Assembly: GCF_900129855.1 (NCBI RefSeq)
Contig: NZ_LT670819.1
Coordinates: forward strand, 7,998,001-8,062,000
Direction: 5' to 3'
DNA: 64,000 nt
Source of the DNA: Streptomyces sp. 3214.6
GTDB taxonomy: Bacteria; Actinomycetota; Actinomycetes; Streptomycetales; Streptomycetaceae
In this document: positions 23,845 through 31,732 of the stretch, piece by piece
Numbering within the stretch: position 1 is the stretch's first letter
How the letters are laid out: the number at the start of each line of letters is the position of its first letter
Notes under the pieces: generated by a model
What the model saw: only the letters and a program-made list of their open reading frames with translations
What the model was told of the DNA's origin: nothing
Databases searched by the model: none
Program-made: the position numbers and the translations under genes

Positions 23845-24816
23845 ATGCCCTTCGCCCGCCTCGCCTCAGCGACGACCCCCACCTGTCACATCGGCCTGGG
23901 TCTCGCCGCCGTCGGCCGCCCCGGCTACATCAACGTCGGACGCGACCGGGACCTCGGCGCCGACCGCAGTGTCAACGCCCTGCGCACCCGCACCCACGAA
24001 CTCCTGGACGCCGCCTACGCCCAGGGCGTCCGCTACTTCGACGCGGCCCGCTCCTACGGCCGCGCCGAGGAGTTCCTGGCCGACTGGCTGAAGGTCAGGC
24101 CCGACGTCGACGACATCGTCGTAGGCAGCAAGTGGGGGTACACCTACACCGCCGAGTGGACGACGGACGCGGAGCGGCACGAGGTCAAGGACCACAGCCT
24201 CGCGGCCTACGAACGTCAGCGCGCCGAGACGGACGAAGTCCTCGGCGACCGGCTCGACCTCTACCAGATCCACTCGGTGACCCCGGACAGCCCGGCCCTC
24301 ACCGACAAGGAGCTCCACGCCAGGCTCGCCGAAGCCGCCGCCCAGGGCCTCACCGTGGGTTTCTCCACCAGCGGTCCCGCCCAGGCCGACGCCATCCGCG
24401 CCGCCCTCGCCGTGACGGTCGACGGTGAGCCCCTCTTCCGTACGGTCCAGTCGACGTACAACGCCCTGGAGACCTCGGCCGGCCCCGCCCTCGCCGAGGC
24501 CCACGACGCCGGACTCACGGTGATCGTGAAGGAGGGCATGGCCAACGGCCGCCTCGCGGAGCCGTACGCGCCGGACGCCCTGAAGACCGTCGCGGGTCAG
24601 ACGTCTCTCGGCTGCGACGCGGTCGCCCTCGCGCTGATCCTGCGCCGACCCTGGGTGGGGGTCGTCCTCTCCGGCGCCGCGACGGCCACCCAGCTCGCCT
24701 CCAACCTGCACGCGGCGGTCGTGGACCTCGACGACGACCAGCTCGACCGGCTGGCCACACTGGCGGAGACCCCGCAGACGTACTGGGAGCGGCGCCGCGG
24801 CCTGCCCTGGCACTGA
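23845..24816 (+). CDS. aldo/keto reductase
   Basis: This 323-residue cytoplasmic oxidoreductase has the AKR barrel. The catalytic tetrad is visible as Asp66 (RYFDAARSYG), Tyr71, Lys96 (VGSKWGY) and His143 (LDLYQIHS). The C-terminal NADPH-binding part includes ALALILRRPWVGVVLSGAATATQLASN. The physiological substrate is not predictable. The ATG at 23845 is preceded by a GGAG 6 bp away. It lies 79 bp before a TetR gene that may or may not control it; the palindrome at 24859 lies downstream of it, so control of this gene by that regulator is unlikely. Confidence 0.87.
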   Translation: MPFARLASATTPTCHIGLGLAAVGRPGYINVGRDRDLGADRSVNALRTRTHELLDAAYAQGVRYFDAARSYGRAEEFLADWLKVRPDVDDIVVGSKWGYTYTAEWTTDAERHEVKDHSLAAYERQRAETDEVLGDRLDLYQIHSVTPDSPALTDKELHARLAEAAAQGLTVGFSTSGPAQADAIRAALAVTVDGEPLFRTVQSTYNALETSAGPALAEAHDAGLTVIVKEGMANGRLAEPYAPDALKTVAGQTSLGCDAVALALILRRPWVGVVLSGAATATQLASNLHAAVVDLDDDQLDRLATLAETPQTYWERRRGLPWH

Positions 24817-24858
24817 CAACCCGCTCGACCGACGCCGTTGAGGCACACATGCCCGCAG

Positions 24859-24897
24859 TGAGACATGAATGTCTCATGTGGGCTATGGTTGTCTCAT
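24859..24897 (+). promoter_or_regulatory. TetR operator palindrome and leaderless promoter
   Basis: TGAGACAT-GA-ATGTCTCA (24859-24876) has perfect 8-bp arms. A further half site, TGTCTCAT, lies at 24890-24897. A -10-like TATGGT at 24884-24889 puts the transcript start at or next to the ATG at 24896, so the mRNA would be leaderless. The operator covers the -35 region, as expected for autorepression by the TetR protein encoded here. Confidence 0.65.
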
Positions 24898-25477
24898 GGC
24901 CGTCGATCGTGACCACGTCCTCCGCAGCGCCGCCGCCCTGCTGACCCGCAAATCCACCGCGACGATGGACGAGGTCGCCAAGGCGGCCGGGATCAGCCGC
25001 GCCACGCTGCACCGGCACTTCGCCGGGCGCGACGCCCTCGTCCGCGCCCTGGAGGCCCTCGGCATCACGGAGTGCGACCACGCCCTGGACGCGGCCCGGC
25101 TGGACGAGGGCCCGGCCGGCGACGCCGTACGCCGTCTGGTGGCCGAGATCGAGTCGGCCGCCGGCCTGCTCGCCTTCCTCTACACAGAGAACCAGCTGTT
25201 CGAGGGCGAGGAACAGAACCCGGGCTGGACCCGGATCGACGACCGTATCTCCGCCCTGTTCCGGCGCGGCCAGCTGAACGGCGAGTTCCGCATCGACCTC
25301 ACGCCCGCCTGGCTCACCGAGGCGCTGTTCGGCCTGCTGGCCTCCGGCACATGGCTGGTGCAGAGCGGCAAGGGCGCGCCCAAGGACTTCCAGCACATGA
25401 TCGCCGAGCTGCTCCTCGGCGGCGCACTACGGCATCCCGCACCACAGGACCCCGCACAACAGAGAGAGGAATCATGA
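24896..25477 (+). CDS. TetR-family transcriptional regulator
   Basis: This 193-residue repressor has an N-terminal helix-turn-helix (DHVLRSAAALLTRKSTATMDE, then VAKAAGISRATLHRHFAGRDAL). The C-terminal ligand-binding half is variable, and no ligand can be named. The start at 24896 was preferred over an upstream in-frame ATG at 24869 because a promoter with TATGGT ends 6 bp before it, giving a leaderless message. The stop overlaps the MFS transporter start (ATGA), a classic repressor-pump pair. It should bind the palindrome at 24859-24876 and release it when the pumped compound is present. Confidence 0.87.
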   Translation: MAVDRDHVLRSAAALLTRKSTATMDEVAKAAGISRATLHRHFAGRDALVRALEALGITECDHALDAARLDEGPAGDAVRRLVAEIESAAGLLAFLYTENQLFEGEEQNPGWTRIDDRISALFRRGQLNGEFRIDLTPAWLTEALFGLLASGTWLVQSGKGAPKDFQHMIAELLLGGALRHPAPQDPAQQREES

Positions 25478-26997
25478 CCAGCACCCTGCGGCCGGCGAGC
25501 ACGACCGAGGCGGTGAAGCGTCCGGACCGTTGGCTGGCGCTCTGTGTCCTCGTGCTCGCCGTGCTGCTGGTGGCCGTCGACGCGACCGTCCTCGGTCTCG
25601 CGACCCCCTTCATCAGCGAGGATCTCAAGCCCTCGGGCACCCAGCTCCTCTGGATCGGCGACGTCTACTCCTTCGTCATCGCCGGTCTGCTCGTCTCGAT
25701 GGGCAGCCTCGGCGACCGCATCGGCCGCAAGCGCATCCTGCTCGCCGGCGCGACGGCCTTCGGCCTGATATCGGTCCTCAACGCCTACGCGACGACCCCG
25801 GAGACGATGATCGCGGCCCGCGCCCTGCTCGGCGTGGCCGGCGCGACCCTCATGCCCGCCACCCTCGCCCTGATCCGCAACCTCTTCCACGACCCGCGCG
25901 AACGCAGCCTGGCCGTGGGCATCTGGGGCGCGACGGCCTCCGCCGGCACCGCGGTCGGCCCCATCGTGGGCGGCTTCCTCCTCCAGCACTTCTGGTGGGG
26001 CTCGGTCTTCCTCATCAACCTGCCCGTCATGGTCGTCCTGGTCCTCGTCGGCATCAGGACGCTCCCCGAGTCCCGCACCCCGAACCCGGGCCCGTGGGAC
26101 CTGGCGAGCGTGGTCCTGTCCCTGGTCGGCATGATCGGCATCGTCTACGCCGTCAAGGAGGCCGCGACACACGGCCTCACCTGGGCCTCGGTGGGCACGG
26201 GCCTGCTGGGCGCGGCGGCGCTCCATGGCTTCGTCCGCCGCCAGCTGACCCTGGAGGCCCCCCTGCTGGACATGCGTCTGTTCCGCAACCGCGGCTTCAG
26301 CGGCGCGGTCCTGGCCGACCTGCTGACCATCCTGGGCCTGTCCGGCCTGGTGTTCTTCCTCTCCCAGTATCTGCAACTCGTCCAGGGCAGGCGCCCCTTC
26401 GAGGCCGGTCTGGCCGAACTGCCCGCCGCGATCGGCGCGGTGGCGGCCGGCCTGATCGCCGGTCGCGCCGCCCGCCGCTTCTCGGTACGGGCCGTGGTTT
26501 CCGGCGGCCTCGCGGCGATCGGTCTGGCGCTGGCCGCCCTGACGACGATCACCCAGTCCACCGGCTACCCCCTGCTGGGATCCGCCCTGCTGGTGGTCGG
26601 CGTGGGCGCCGGCTTCTCCTTCACGGTGACGGCCGACGTCGTCCTGAGCTCGGTACCGAAGGACCAGGCGGGCGCGGCCTCCGCGGTCTCCGAAACGGCG
26701 TACGAACTCGGCGCGGCCCTGGGCATCGCGGTCCTGGGATCGATCGTCACGGGCGTGTACCGGGGCTTCGCAGCTCCGGCCGGAACACCGCAGGGCGCGC
26801 ACGAGTCACTCGGCGGCGCGGTGGAGGCGGCACGCGGGATGCCGGCGGAGAGTGCGCAGGAACTCCTGTCGTCGGCGCGAGGGGCGTTCGTCGACGGCCT
26901 CTCGATCGCAGTGGGCGCCGGTGCGGCCGTACTGCTGGCGACCGCGGTCGCGGCATGGTTCATGCTTCGAAACGAACGGCTGGACAGCGCCCCGTAA
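25474..26997 (+). CDS. MFS drug-export transporter, 14-helix (DHA2) type
   Basis: This 507-residue membrane protein pumps small molecules out using the proton gradient. Helix 1 carries the D-rich motif AVLLVAVDATVLGLATPFI. Loop 2-3 has GSLGDRIGRKRILL, the MFS signature A. GATASAGTAVGPIVGGFLL is motif C of drug/H+ antiporters. Two extra central helices give about 14 in all. The C-terminus ends after helix 14 with a short tail. It is translated with the TetR gene (4-bp overlap), from the promoter at 24884. Candidate substrates are toxic dyes, antibiotics or the host's own metabolites. Confidence 0.9.
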   Translation: MTSTLRPASTTEAVKRPDRWLALCVLVLAVLLVAVDATVLGLATPFISEDLKPSGTQLLWIGDVYSFVIAGLLVSMGSLGDRIGRKRILLAGATAFGLISVLNAYATTPETMIAARALLGVAGATLMPATLALIRNLFHDPRERSLAVGIWGATASAGTAVGPIVGGFLLQHFWWGSVFLINLPVMVVLVLVGIRTLPESRTPNPGPWDLASVVLSLVGMIGIVYAVKEAATHGLTWASVGTGLLGAAALHGFVRRQLTLEAPLLDMRLFRNRGFSGAVLADLLTILGLSGLVFFLSQYLQLVQGRRPFEAGLAELPAAIGAVAAGLIAGRAARRFSVRAVVSGGLAAIGLALAALTTITQSTGYPLLGSALLVVGVGAGFSFTVTADVVLSSVPKDQAGAASAVSETAYELGAALGIAVLGSIVTGVYRGFAAPAGTPQGAHESLGGAVEAARGMPAESAQELLSSARGAFVDGLSIAVGAGAAVLLATAVAAWFMLRNERLDSAP

Positions 26998-27060
26998 GGG
27001 GCGCGGGGCTGTATCGATGTGCGGCTCCGCCGGGGGTGGGCGCGACCAACCCCCGCAAAA
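26996..27060. repeat. dispersed Streptomyces intergenic repeat
   Basis: The sequence from AAGGGGCGCGGGGCTGT to the CCCCCGCAAAACCGCA block, with GTGCGGCTCCGCC in the middle, matches from memory a repeat present in many copies between genes of Streptomyces genomes. It fills the space between the convergent MFS and acyltransferase genes. GGGGG/CCCCC arms can form hairpins, so it may serve as terminator. Confidence 0.5.
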
Positions 27061-27081
27061 CCGCACCCGGCAACACAACCG

Positions 27082-27756
27082 CTACGCCGCTTCCTTCGCC
27101 TTGGTCGCGTACATGTCCACGTACTCCTGCCCGGACAACCGCATGACCTCCGTCATCACGGAGTCCGTCACGGCGCGCAGTACATACCGGTCGCGGTCCA
27201 TCCCGTCGTACCGCGAGAACTCCATCGCCTCGCCGAACCGAACGGTGACCCGGCCGGGCCGGGGCATCCCCGCCCCGCCCGGCTGCAGCTTGTCCGTGCC
27301 GATCATCGCGAAGGGAACGACGGGCGCACCCGTCATCAACGTCAGACGGGCGATACCGGTACGCCCCCGGTACAGGCGGCCGTCGGGCGACCGCGTGCCC
27401 TCGGGGTAGATCCCGAAGACCTTCCCCTCCTCCAGCACCCGCCGCCCGGTCATCAGCGCGGCCACGCCCCCGCGGCCGCCGTCCCGGTCGACCGGGATCA
27501 TGCCGACGCCGGTGAAGAACCAGGCCATGAGCCGGCCCTTGAAGGACTTGCCGGTGACGTACTCGTCCTTGCCGATGAAGAAGACCTGCCGGTCGCACAC
27601 GAGCGGCAGGATCATCGAGTCGATGAACGTGAGGTGATTGCCCGCCAGGATGACGGGGCCGTCGCCGGGAATGTGCTCCGCGCCCTCGACCCGTGGGCGG
27701 AACATCAGGCGCATGACCGGTCCGAGCACTGCCTTGATGAGCGCGAAGCGGGACAA
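27082..27756 (-). CDS. lysophospholipid (1-acylglycerol-3-phosphate) acyltransferase
   Basis: This 224-residue PlsC-type enzyme probably puts the second acyl chain on glycerol phosphate lipids at the inner face of the membrane. It shows the catalytic HX4D block in AGNHLTFIDS, the GVGMIPVDRDGG segment, the acceptor-binding IYPEGTRSPDGRLYRG and the APVVPFAMIG strand. The TTG at 27756 was chosen as start because GGAGGG stands 4 bp before it; an earlier frame opening at 27837 lacks a ribosome site. It is divergent from the glycerophosphodiesterase gene, another lipid gene. Confidence 0.85.
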   Translation of the reverse strand: MSRFALIKAVLGPVMRLMFRPRVEGAEHIPGDGPVILAGNHLTFIDSMILPLVCDRQVFFIGKDEYVTGKSFKGRLMAWFFTGVGMIPVDRDGGRGGVAALMTGRRVLEEGKVFGIYPEGTRSPDGRLYRGRTGIARLTLMTGAPVVPFAMIGTDKLQPGGAGMPRPGRVTVRFGEAMEFSRYDGMDRDRYVLRAVTDSVMTEVMRLSGQEYVDMYATKAKEAA

Positions 27757-28137
27757 CGAGCCCTCCGATGTCAAGGGAAAACGGTATGAGTCTGTGCAGG
27801 TGAGGACGATACTCGCGGCCCGGGCCCCGGCGCACATCGGGTCACCCAGGTCTTACGCACTGTTGACGTACGTTTACCTGGACGGCGCAATCCGCGCCCG
27901 CCCTTCACCTGGGCGGAATGACGGGAACAAGGCCGTGAAACCAGCAAGGCCGTGAAACCGTACTGACCGCCTTCCCCGGCGGCCCCCGCCCATTCCGCCC
28001 GTCCGACGGCCCGTCAGGCCGTCGGACGGCACACGCCATCCACCGTCACCCGCGTGTTAGGACCGAGGTCTCCCGACGGTCATGTCCACGCCCCTACGAT
28101 CGGCCCGCACGAACGAGGCGACGGTCAGGAGGCCCTC
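27757..28137. other. divergent intergenic region
   Basis: This 381-bp stretch between the acyltransferase and glycerophosphodiesterase starts has no convincing gene. It holds a direct repeat (AAGGCCGTGAAACC at 27929-27942 and 27946-27959), the 13-bp hairpin at 27999-28029, and an AGGAGG ribosome site at 28127-28132 for the downstream gene. The less GC-rich piece near 27850-27880 probably contains the minus-strand promoter. Confidence 0.6.
27999..28029. terminator. 13-bp perfect hairpin in the divergent region
   Basis: CCGTCCGACGGCC (27999-28011) pairs with GGCCGTCGGACGG (28017-28029) with a 5-nt loop. It looks like a terminator, but no gene clearly reads into it. It may insulate the two divergent promoters or regulate the downstream gene. 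Confidence 0.45.
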
Positions 28138-29340
28138 ATGGGAACGCAGGACACGCAGGAGTCGAACCAGCAGGCGAGCGGGAGCGGAACCGGACGGCGG
28201 GCGCTTCTCGGCGCGGCCGTGCTCGGCGCCACCGGAGGCGTCCTCGGCCTGTCGGGCACCGCGAGAGCCACCGAGGCGGGGACCGGCGGCGGTCATGGCG
28301 GGGGTCATGGCGGGGGTCTGAAGAGCCTGCCCGTGCCGACGATCATCGGTCACCGCGGAGCCAGCGGCTATCGCCCCGAGCACACCTTCGGCTCCTACCA
28401 GCTGGCCCTCGACCTGGGCGCCGACATCGTCGAGGCCGGCGACCTCGTCCCCACCAAGGACGGCCACCTGGTCTGCCGGCACGAGCCGGAGATCGGCGGC
28501 ACGACGGACGTCGCCGACCACCCCGAGTTCGCCGGCCGCAAGACCACCAAGGTCCTCGACGGCGTCTCCACGACCGGCTGGTTCACCGAGGACTTCACCC
28601 TTGCGGAGCTGAAGACCCTGCGCGCGATCGAGCGCATCCCGGCCAACCGCCCGCACAACACGCTCTACAACGGCCGCTGGGAGATCCCCACCTTCGAGGA
28701 GGTCCTGAAGTGGCAGGACGAGCAGACCCGTAAGCGCGGCAAGCAGGTCTGGATCTACCCCGAGACCAAGCACCCCACCTACTTCCGCAAGCTGGGCCTG
28801 GGCCTGGAGGAGCGGGTCGCCAAGCTGCTGCACAAGTACGGCAAGGACAGGAAGAACTCGCCGGTCATCCTGCAGTCCTTCGAGCCGACCAGCATCCAGC
28901 GCCTGAACAAGCTGGTCGACAACCCCCTCGTGGTCCTGCTGTCGGCGGCGAACACCCGCCCCTGGGACTTCGTCGAGACGGGCGACCCGCGCACCGTCGC
29001 CGACCTGATCACCCGGGCCGGCCTCAGGGAGATCGCCGGCTACGCCCAGGGCATCGGCCCCACCCTCGACCTCGTCATCCCGAAGGACGCGGCCGGCAAC
29101 CTCACCACCCCGACCTCCCTGGTGAAGGACGCCCACGCGGTCGGCCTGATCCTGCACCCCTACACCATGCGCAACGAGAACCCCTTCCTGCCCACGAACT
29201 TCCGCAAGGGCACGGACGCGGACGGGTACGGCGACCCCTTCGGCGCGTTCCGCACCTACTTCGCGACCGGCATCGACGGCGTCTTCACCGACAACGCCGA
29301 CACGGGCGTCCTCGCCCGCGCGGACTTCGTCAACGGCTGA
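28138..29340 (+). CDS. Tat-exported glycerophosphodiester phosphodiesterase
   Basis: This 400-residue exported enzyme hydrolyses glycerophosphodiesters to glycerol 3-phosphate and an alcohol. The N-terminus carries a twin-arginine signal (GTGRRALLGAAVLGATGGVLGL), then a Gly/His repeat GGGHGGGHGGG, then the catalytic start GHRGASGYRPEHT, metal ligands in VEAGDLVPTKDGHLVCRHEP, and VWIYPETKHP of the longer GlpQ-type. The end ITDG-like strand is FATGIDGVFTDNADT. AGGAGG 5 bp before the ATG fixes the start. It may be phosphate-regulated like other glpQ genes, but no clear PHO box was identified. A hairpin at 29361 follows. Confidence 0.92.
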   Translation: MGTQDTQESNQQASGSGTGRRALLGAAVLGATGGVLGLSGTARATEAGTGGGHGGGHGGGLKSLPVPTIIGHRGASGYRPEHTFGSYQLALDLGADIVEAGDLVPTKDGHLVCRHEPEIGGTTDVADHPEFAGRKTTKVLDGVSTTGWFTEDFTLAELKTLRAIERIPANRPHNTLYNGRWEIPTFEEVLKWQDEQTRKRGKQVWIYPETKHPTYFRKLGLGLEERVAKLLHKYGKDRKNSPVILQSFEPTSIQRLNKLVDNPLVVLLSAANTRPWDFVETGDPRTVADLITRAGLREIAGYAQGIGPTLDLVIPKDAAGNLTTPTSLVKDAHAVGLILHPYTMRNENPFLPTNFRKGTDADGYGDPFGAFRTYFATGIDGVFTDNADTGVLARADFVNG

Positions 29341-29360
29341 GTCCCCGTTGGAGTGACAGT

Positions 29361-29394
29361 CGGCCGCCCCGGCAACCAGCCGCCCGGGCGGCCG
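29361..29394 (+). terminator. terminator after the glycerophosphodiesterase gene
   Basis: CGGCCGCCC (29361-29369) pairs with GGGCGGCCG (29386-29394), a 9-bp perfect stem 20 bp beyond the stop codon. Confidence 0.55.
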
Positions 29395-29407
29395 CATCGT
29401 TTGGCAT

Positions 29408-29914
29408 ATGACTCACGACTTGCTCATCGCCCTGCGCCCCCTCCTCACCGCGGAGGCCTCCGCCGAGGCCCACGCCACCGGCACGGAGCCCGGCGACCTG
29501 GAACAGGCGGTCTGGCTACGGCTCCTGGAGCACCTCGCCTCCGACGGCCCGCCCCCCGACCCGCAGGGCTGGCTGCGCAGGGCCGTCCGCGCCGAGGTCC
29601 GCCGCACCCGCCGTACGACCCGCCGTGAGCAGCCGTACGAGAGCGACCCCGCCGACGACGCCTCCCGCGGTCCCGAGCAGCTCGCCCTCACCGCCGCCCG
29701 CCATCGCGCCCTGCGCGAGGCCGTGCACCGGCTGCCCGGCCGCTGCTCCCGTCTCCTCCAGGCGCTTCTCTCGCCAGAGGACCTCACCTACCGCGAGATC
29801 GCGGGGGAGTTGGGTATCTCACAGGGCAGTCTCGGACCGGAACGTTCCAGATGTCTGGGATGTCTGCGGCGTTTGCTGACGCCGGAGGTTGCGGCTCACG
29901 AAGTGCGGGGATAG
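29408..29914 (+). CDS. RNA polymerase sigma-factor-like protein
   Basis: This 168-residue protein has a sigma-70 region-4-like C-terminus: HRALREAVHRLPGRCSRLLQALL, then LTYREIAGELGISQGSLGPERSRCLGCLRRLL, a helix-turn-helix. The N-terminal part (LEQAVWLRLLEHL, then GWLRRAVRAEVRRTRR) is a reduced region 2. It is smaller and less canonical than a standard ECF factor, and region 1 is absent. No anti-sigma gene is beside it. It could be a minor ECF-type sigma factor or a DNA-binding relative that lost polymerase contact. The frame begins 14 bp after the preceding terminator. Confidence 0.7.
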   Translation: MTHDLLIALRPLLTAEASAEAHATGTEPGDLEQAVWLRLLEHLASDGPPPDPQGWLRRAVRAEVRRTRRTTRREQPYESDPADDASRGPEQLALTAARHRALREAVHRLPGRCSRLLQALLSPEDLTYREIAGELGISQGSLGPERSRCLGCLRRLLTPEVAAHEVRG

Positions 29915-29959
29915 GAGTGAAGGACCATAGGTGATCAGGTGAGCGGGAGGCGTGCGCAC

Positions 29960-30457
29960 ATGGGCATGAGCGTGACCATCTCGGTGGCGACCGAGCAGGA
30001 TGTCGAGCAGATCTTCAGGCTGCAGTACCTGTGCTTCCAGAGTGAAGCCGCGCTGTACGGCAACTACCGCATCGACCCGCTCGTGCAGAGCCTCGACTCC
30101 GTCCGGCAGGAACTCGCCACCGACTGCGTCTTCGTGGCCCGCCTGGGCGACGAGGTGGTCGGCTCCGTACGCGGCAGCCTCACCGAGGACGGCGCCGCCG
30201 CCATCGGCAAGCTCTGCGTCCACCCCCGCCTCCAGGGGCACGGCATCGGCGCGAGACTGCTGCGCGCGGCGGAGTCGGCGCTCGCCGAGGAGCGCGGCGC
30301 CAAGAAGTTCCGCCTCTTCACCGGCCACCGCAGCGAGGGCAACCTCCGCCTCTACCGCCGCGTCGGCTACGAGACGGTCGGCACCTCCGAGGGCACGGAC
30401 GGCGTACTCATGATCGTCCTGGAGAAGCAGGCGGGGGAGTACGCGGCTACGGCGTAG
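29960..30457 (+). CDS. GNAT family N-acetyltransferase
   Basis: This 165-residue acetyl-CoA-dependent transferase has a single GNAT domain: VTISVATEQDVEQIFRLQ at the start, the strand VGSVRGSL, then IGKLCVHPRLQGHGIGARLL, the acetyl-CoA pyrophosphate loop (Q/R-x-x-G-x-G/A). RLFTGHRSEGNLRLYRRVGYETV is the closing motif. The substrate is unknown. GGGAGG 9 bp before the ATG at 29960 supports this start; a second ATG is two codons on. Its end overlaps the convergent membrane-protein gene by 11 bp. Confidence 0.85.
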   Translation: MGMSVTISVATEQDVEQIFRLQYLCFQSEAALYGNYRIDPLVQSLDSVRQELATDCVFVARLGDEVVGSVRGSLTEDGAAAIGKLCVHPRLQGHGIGARLLRAAESALAEERGAKKFRLFTGHRSEGNLRLYRRVGYETVGTSEGTDGVLMIVLEKQAGEYAATA

Positions 30458-30884
30458 CGGCAGCGGCGGTGGCGGCGGTCCGGGACTTCCGCAGCCAGTA
30501 CAGGGCGGACAACGGCAGCAGCACCGGGATGAACACGTAGCCCATGCCGTAGTCCGACCACACGGTCGCGTCGTGGAAGGCCGACGGCTCGATCACGGTC
30601 CAGGTACCGACGATCAGCACGCCCGCGAGTTCGGCGGCGCAGCACACCTGCGCCGCCCTGCGCGCGGTCTCCCCGCCGCGCACCAGCGAGTACGTGATGA
30701 ACCCGTACACGAGACCCGCCAGCGCGGACAGCGTGTACGACAGCGGCGCCCGGTCGAACTCCGTCGCGATCTGGTACACCGACCGCGACACGGCCCCGAC
30801 CACCATCACGCCGTAGAACCACACCAACAGCATCCCGGGCCCGCCGATGAGCCGGGCCGGCTTCTTCTCCCGTACCGCCGCCAT
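30447..30884 (-). CDS. small integral membrane protein
   Basis: This 145-residue protein of unknown function has about four hydrophobic helices: GMLLVWFYGVMVVGAVSRSV, TLSALAGLVYGFITYSLV, QVCCAAELAGVLIVGTWTVI and YGMGYVFIPVLLPLSALYWL. Both ends are short and basic or Ala-rich, so they are likely cytoplasmic. It lies one base after the stop of another small membrane protein gene, and the two are surely one operon. No catalytic motif is seen. Confidence 0.75.
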   Translation of the reverse strand: MAAVREKKPARLIGGPGMLLVWFYGVMVVGAVSRSVYQIATEFDRAPLSYTLSALAGLVYGFITYSLVRGGETARRAAQVCCAAELAGVLIVGTWTVIEPSAFHDATVWSDYGMGYVFIPVLLPLSALYWLRKSRTAATAAAATP

Positions 30885-30885
30885 C

Positions 30886-31245
30886 TCAGCCTCCCCAGAT
30901 GTCATAGAGCCGCACCTCCAGCACGGCGAGCACCACACCGCCCGCGGCGACCGTCACCGACCCCCAGCGGGTCCGCTCGGCCAACGACATGAACCCCGCG
31001 GTCGGCACACACGCGAACGCGCCCAGCAGATACGCCACGAAGATCGTCGTGCCCTGCTCCGGCTTCTCGCCCCGCGCCAACTGCACGATCCCGACCACCA
31101 GCTGGACGGTGGCCAGAGCCGAGACCACGGCCATCCCGATGAAGTGCCAGTCCTTCGTCGGCTGGTCACGGTAGGCGGCCCAGCCGCACCAGGCGGCGAG
31201 CAGCAACGCGGCGACGCCGGTCACCAGCGTCAGGGCATCAAGCAT
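30886..31245 (-). CDS. small integral membrane protein
   Basis: This 119-residue protein of unknown function has four predicted helices: TLVTGVAALLLAAWCGWAAY, IGMAVVSALATVQLVVGIVQL, IFVAYLLGAFACVPTAGFMSL and VTVAAGGVVLAVLEVRLY. The order and length suggest a compact four-helix bundle. It is first in a two-gene operon with the 145-residue membrane protein, and the two may form one complex. Confidence 0.75.
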   Translation of the reverse strand: MLDALTLVTGVAALLLAAWCGWAAYRDQPTKDWHFIGMAVVSALATVQLVVGIVQLARGEKPEQGTTIFVAYLLGAFACVPTAGFMSLAERTRWGSVTVAAGGVVLAVLEVRLYDIWGG

Positions 31246-31427
31246 GCAGTGACCTTATTACGGCGTAATCGACACCCCGCTGTCGGCCCCGAGGCCCGCC
31301 GGACGACGGTGGCGTCGACCACAGTCCGCCCGGCCCACCAGGCGCTCACATGCGGACCGTCCACGGCTGTCCAGCATCCGGACAGCGGGGTCTCGGTCAG
31401 GACCGTACGTCTGGTTTACTGATGCTC

Positions 31428-31514
31428 ATGACCACGACGAGCAGCCGCACCCTTGCGACCGAGGCGACCATGACGCCCGGTGCTCGCTGTATGTGTCGAA
31501 TGTGCGCCTTCTAG
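31428..31514 (+). CDS. Cys/Met-rich leader peptide before metN
   Basis: This is a 28-codon open frame ending RCMCRMCAF-stop. The last nine codons hold three Cys and two Met, far above chance for this genome. A -10-like TTTACT (31415-31420) places transcription start at or very near the ATG, so it may be leaderless; an earlier ATG at 31422 is also in frame. Cysteine-rich leader peptides ahead of sulfur genes are known in actinobacteria, where ribosome stalling on Cys codons controls the downstream genes. Here the target would be uptake of methionine. Confidence 0.65.
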   Translation: MTTTSSRTLATEATMTPGARCMCRMCAF

Positions 31515-31537
31515 AGGGCCCCCGCACCACCCCCCGA

Positions 31538-31557
31538 GCTCGCGCCCCGAAGCGAGC
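31538..31557 (+). promoter_or_regulatory. hairpin in the metN leader
   Basis: GCTCGC (31538-31543) pairs with GCGAGC (31552-31557) about 24 nt after the leader peptide stop. It is a candidate member of an attenuator or anti-attenuator pair; no U-run follows. Confidence 0.35.
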
Positions 31558-31732
31558 CGCCGTGGCACGTCCGTACGCCGCATGTCCGCCGTACAGGACA
31601 CCAGCCGCGCCCCGCGCACATGTTTCTCCCCGGTTCCCCGCCACAGCGAGAACCGTGTCGCGTCCCTGACAGCCTGCATCCGTGCGCTCTGGCACACCCA
31701 TGCCCGCGCACTCGACAGTGACGGAAATCCAC

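Larger units (their letters stand above)
31246..31732 (+). other. leader region of the methionine transporter operon
   Basis: This 487-bp stretch holds the promoter-like TTTACT (31415-31420), the leader peptide at 31428-31514, then 218 bp with possible alternative hairpins (31538-31557, and GTCCGTAC/GTACAGGAC around 31568-31600). It does not show the conserved core of a SAM riboswitch. Bases 31246-31410 hold nothing I can identify. Confidence 0.6.

Noticed and set aside
31246..31732. SAM riboswitch upstream of metN
   Set aside because: No SAM-riboswitch core was seen, and the Cys/Met-rich leader peptide explains the region better.
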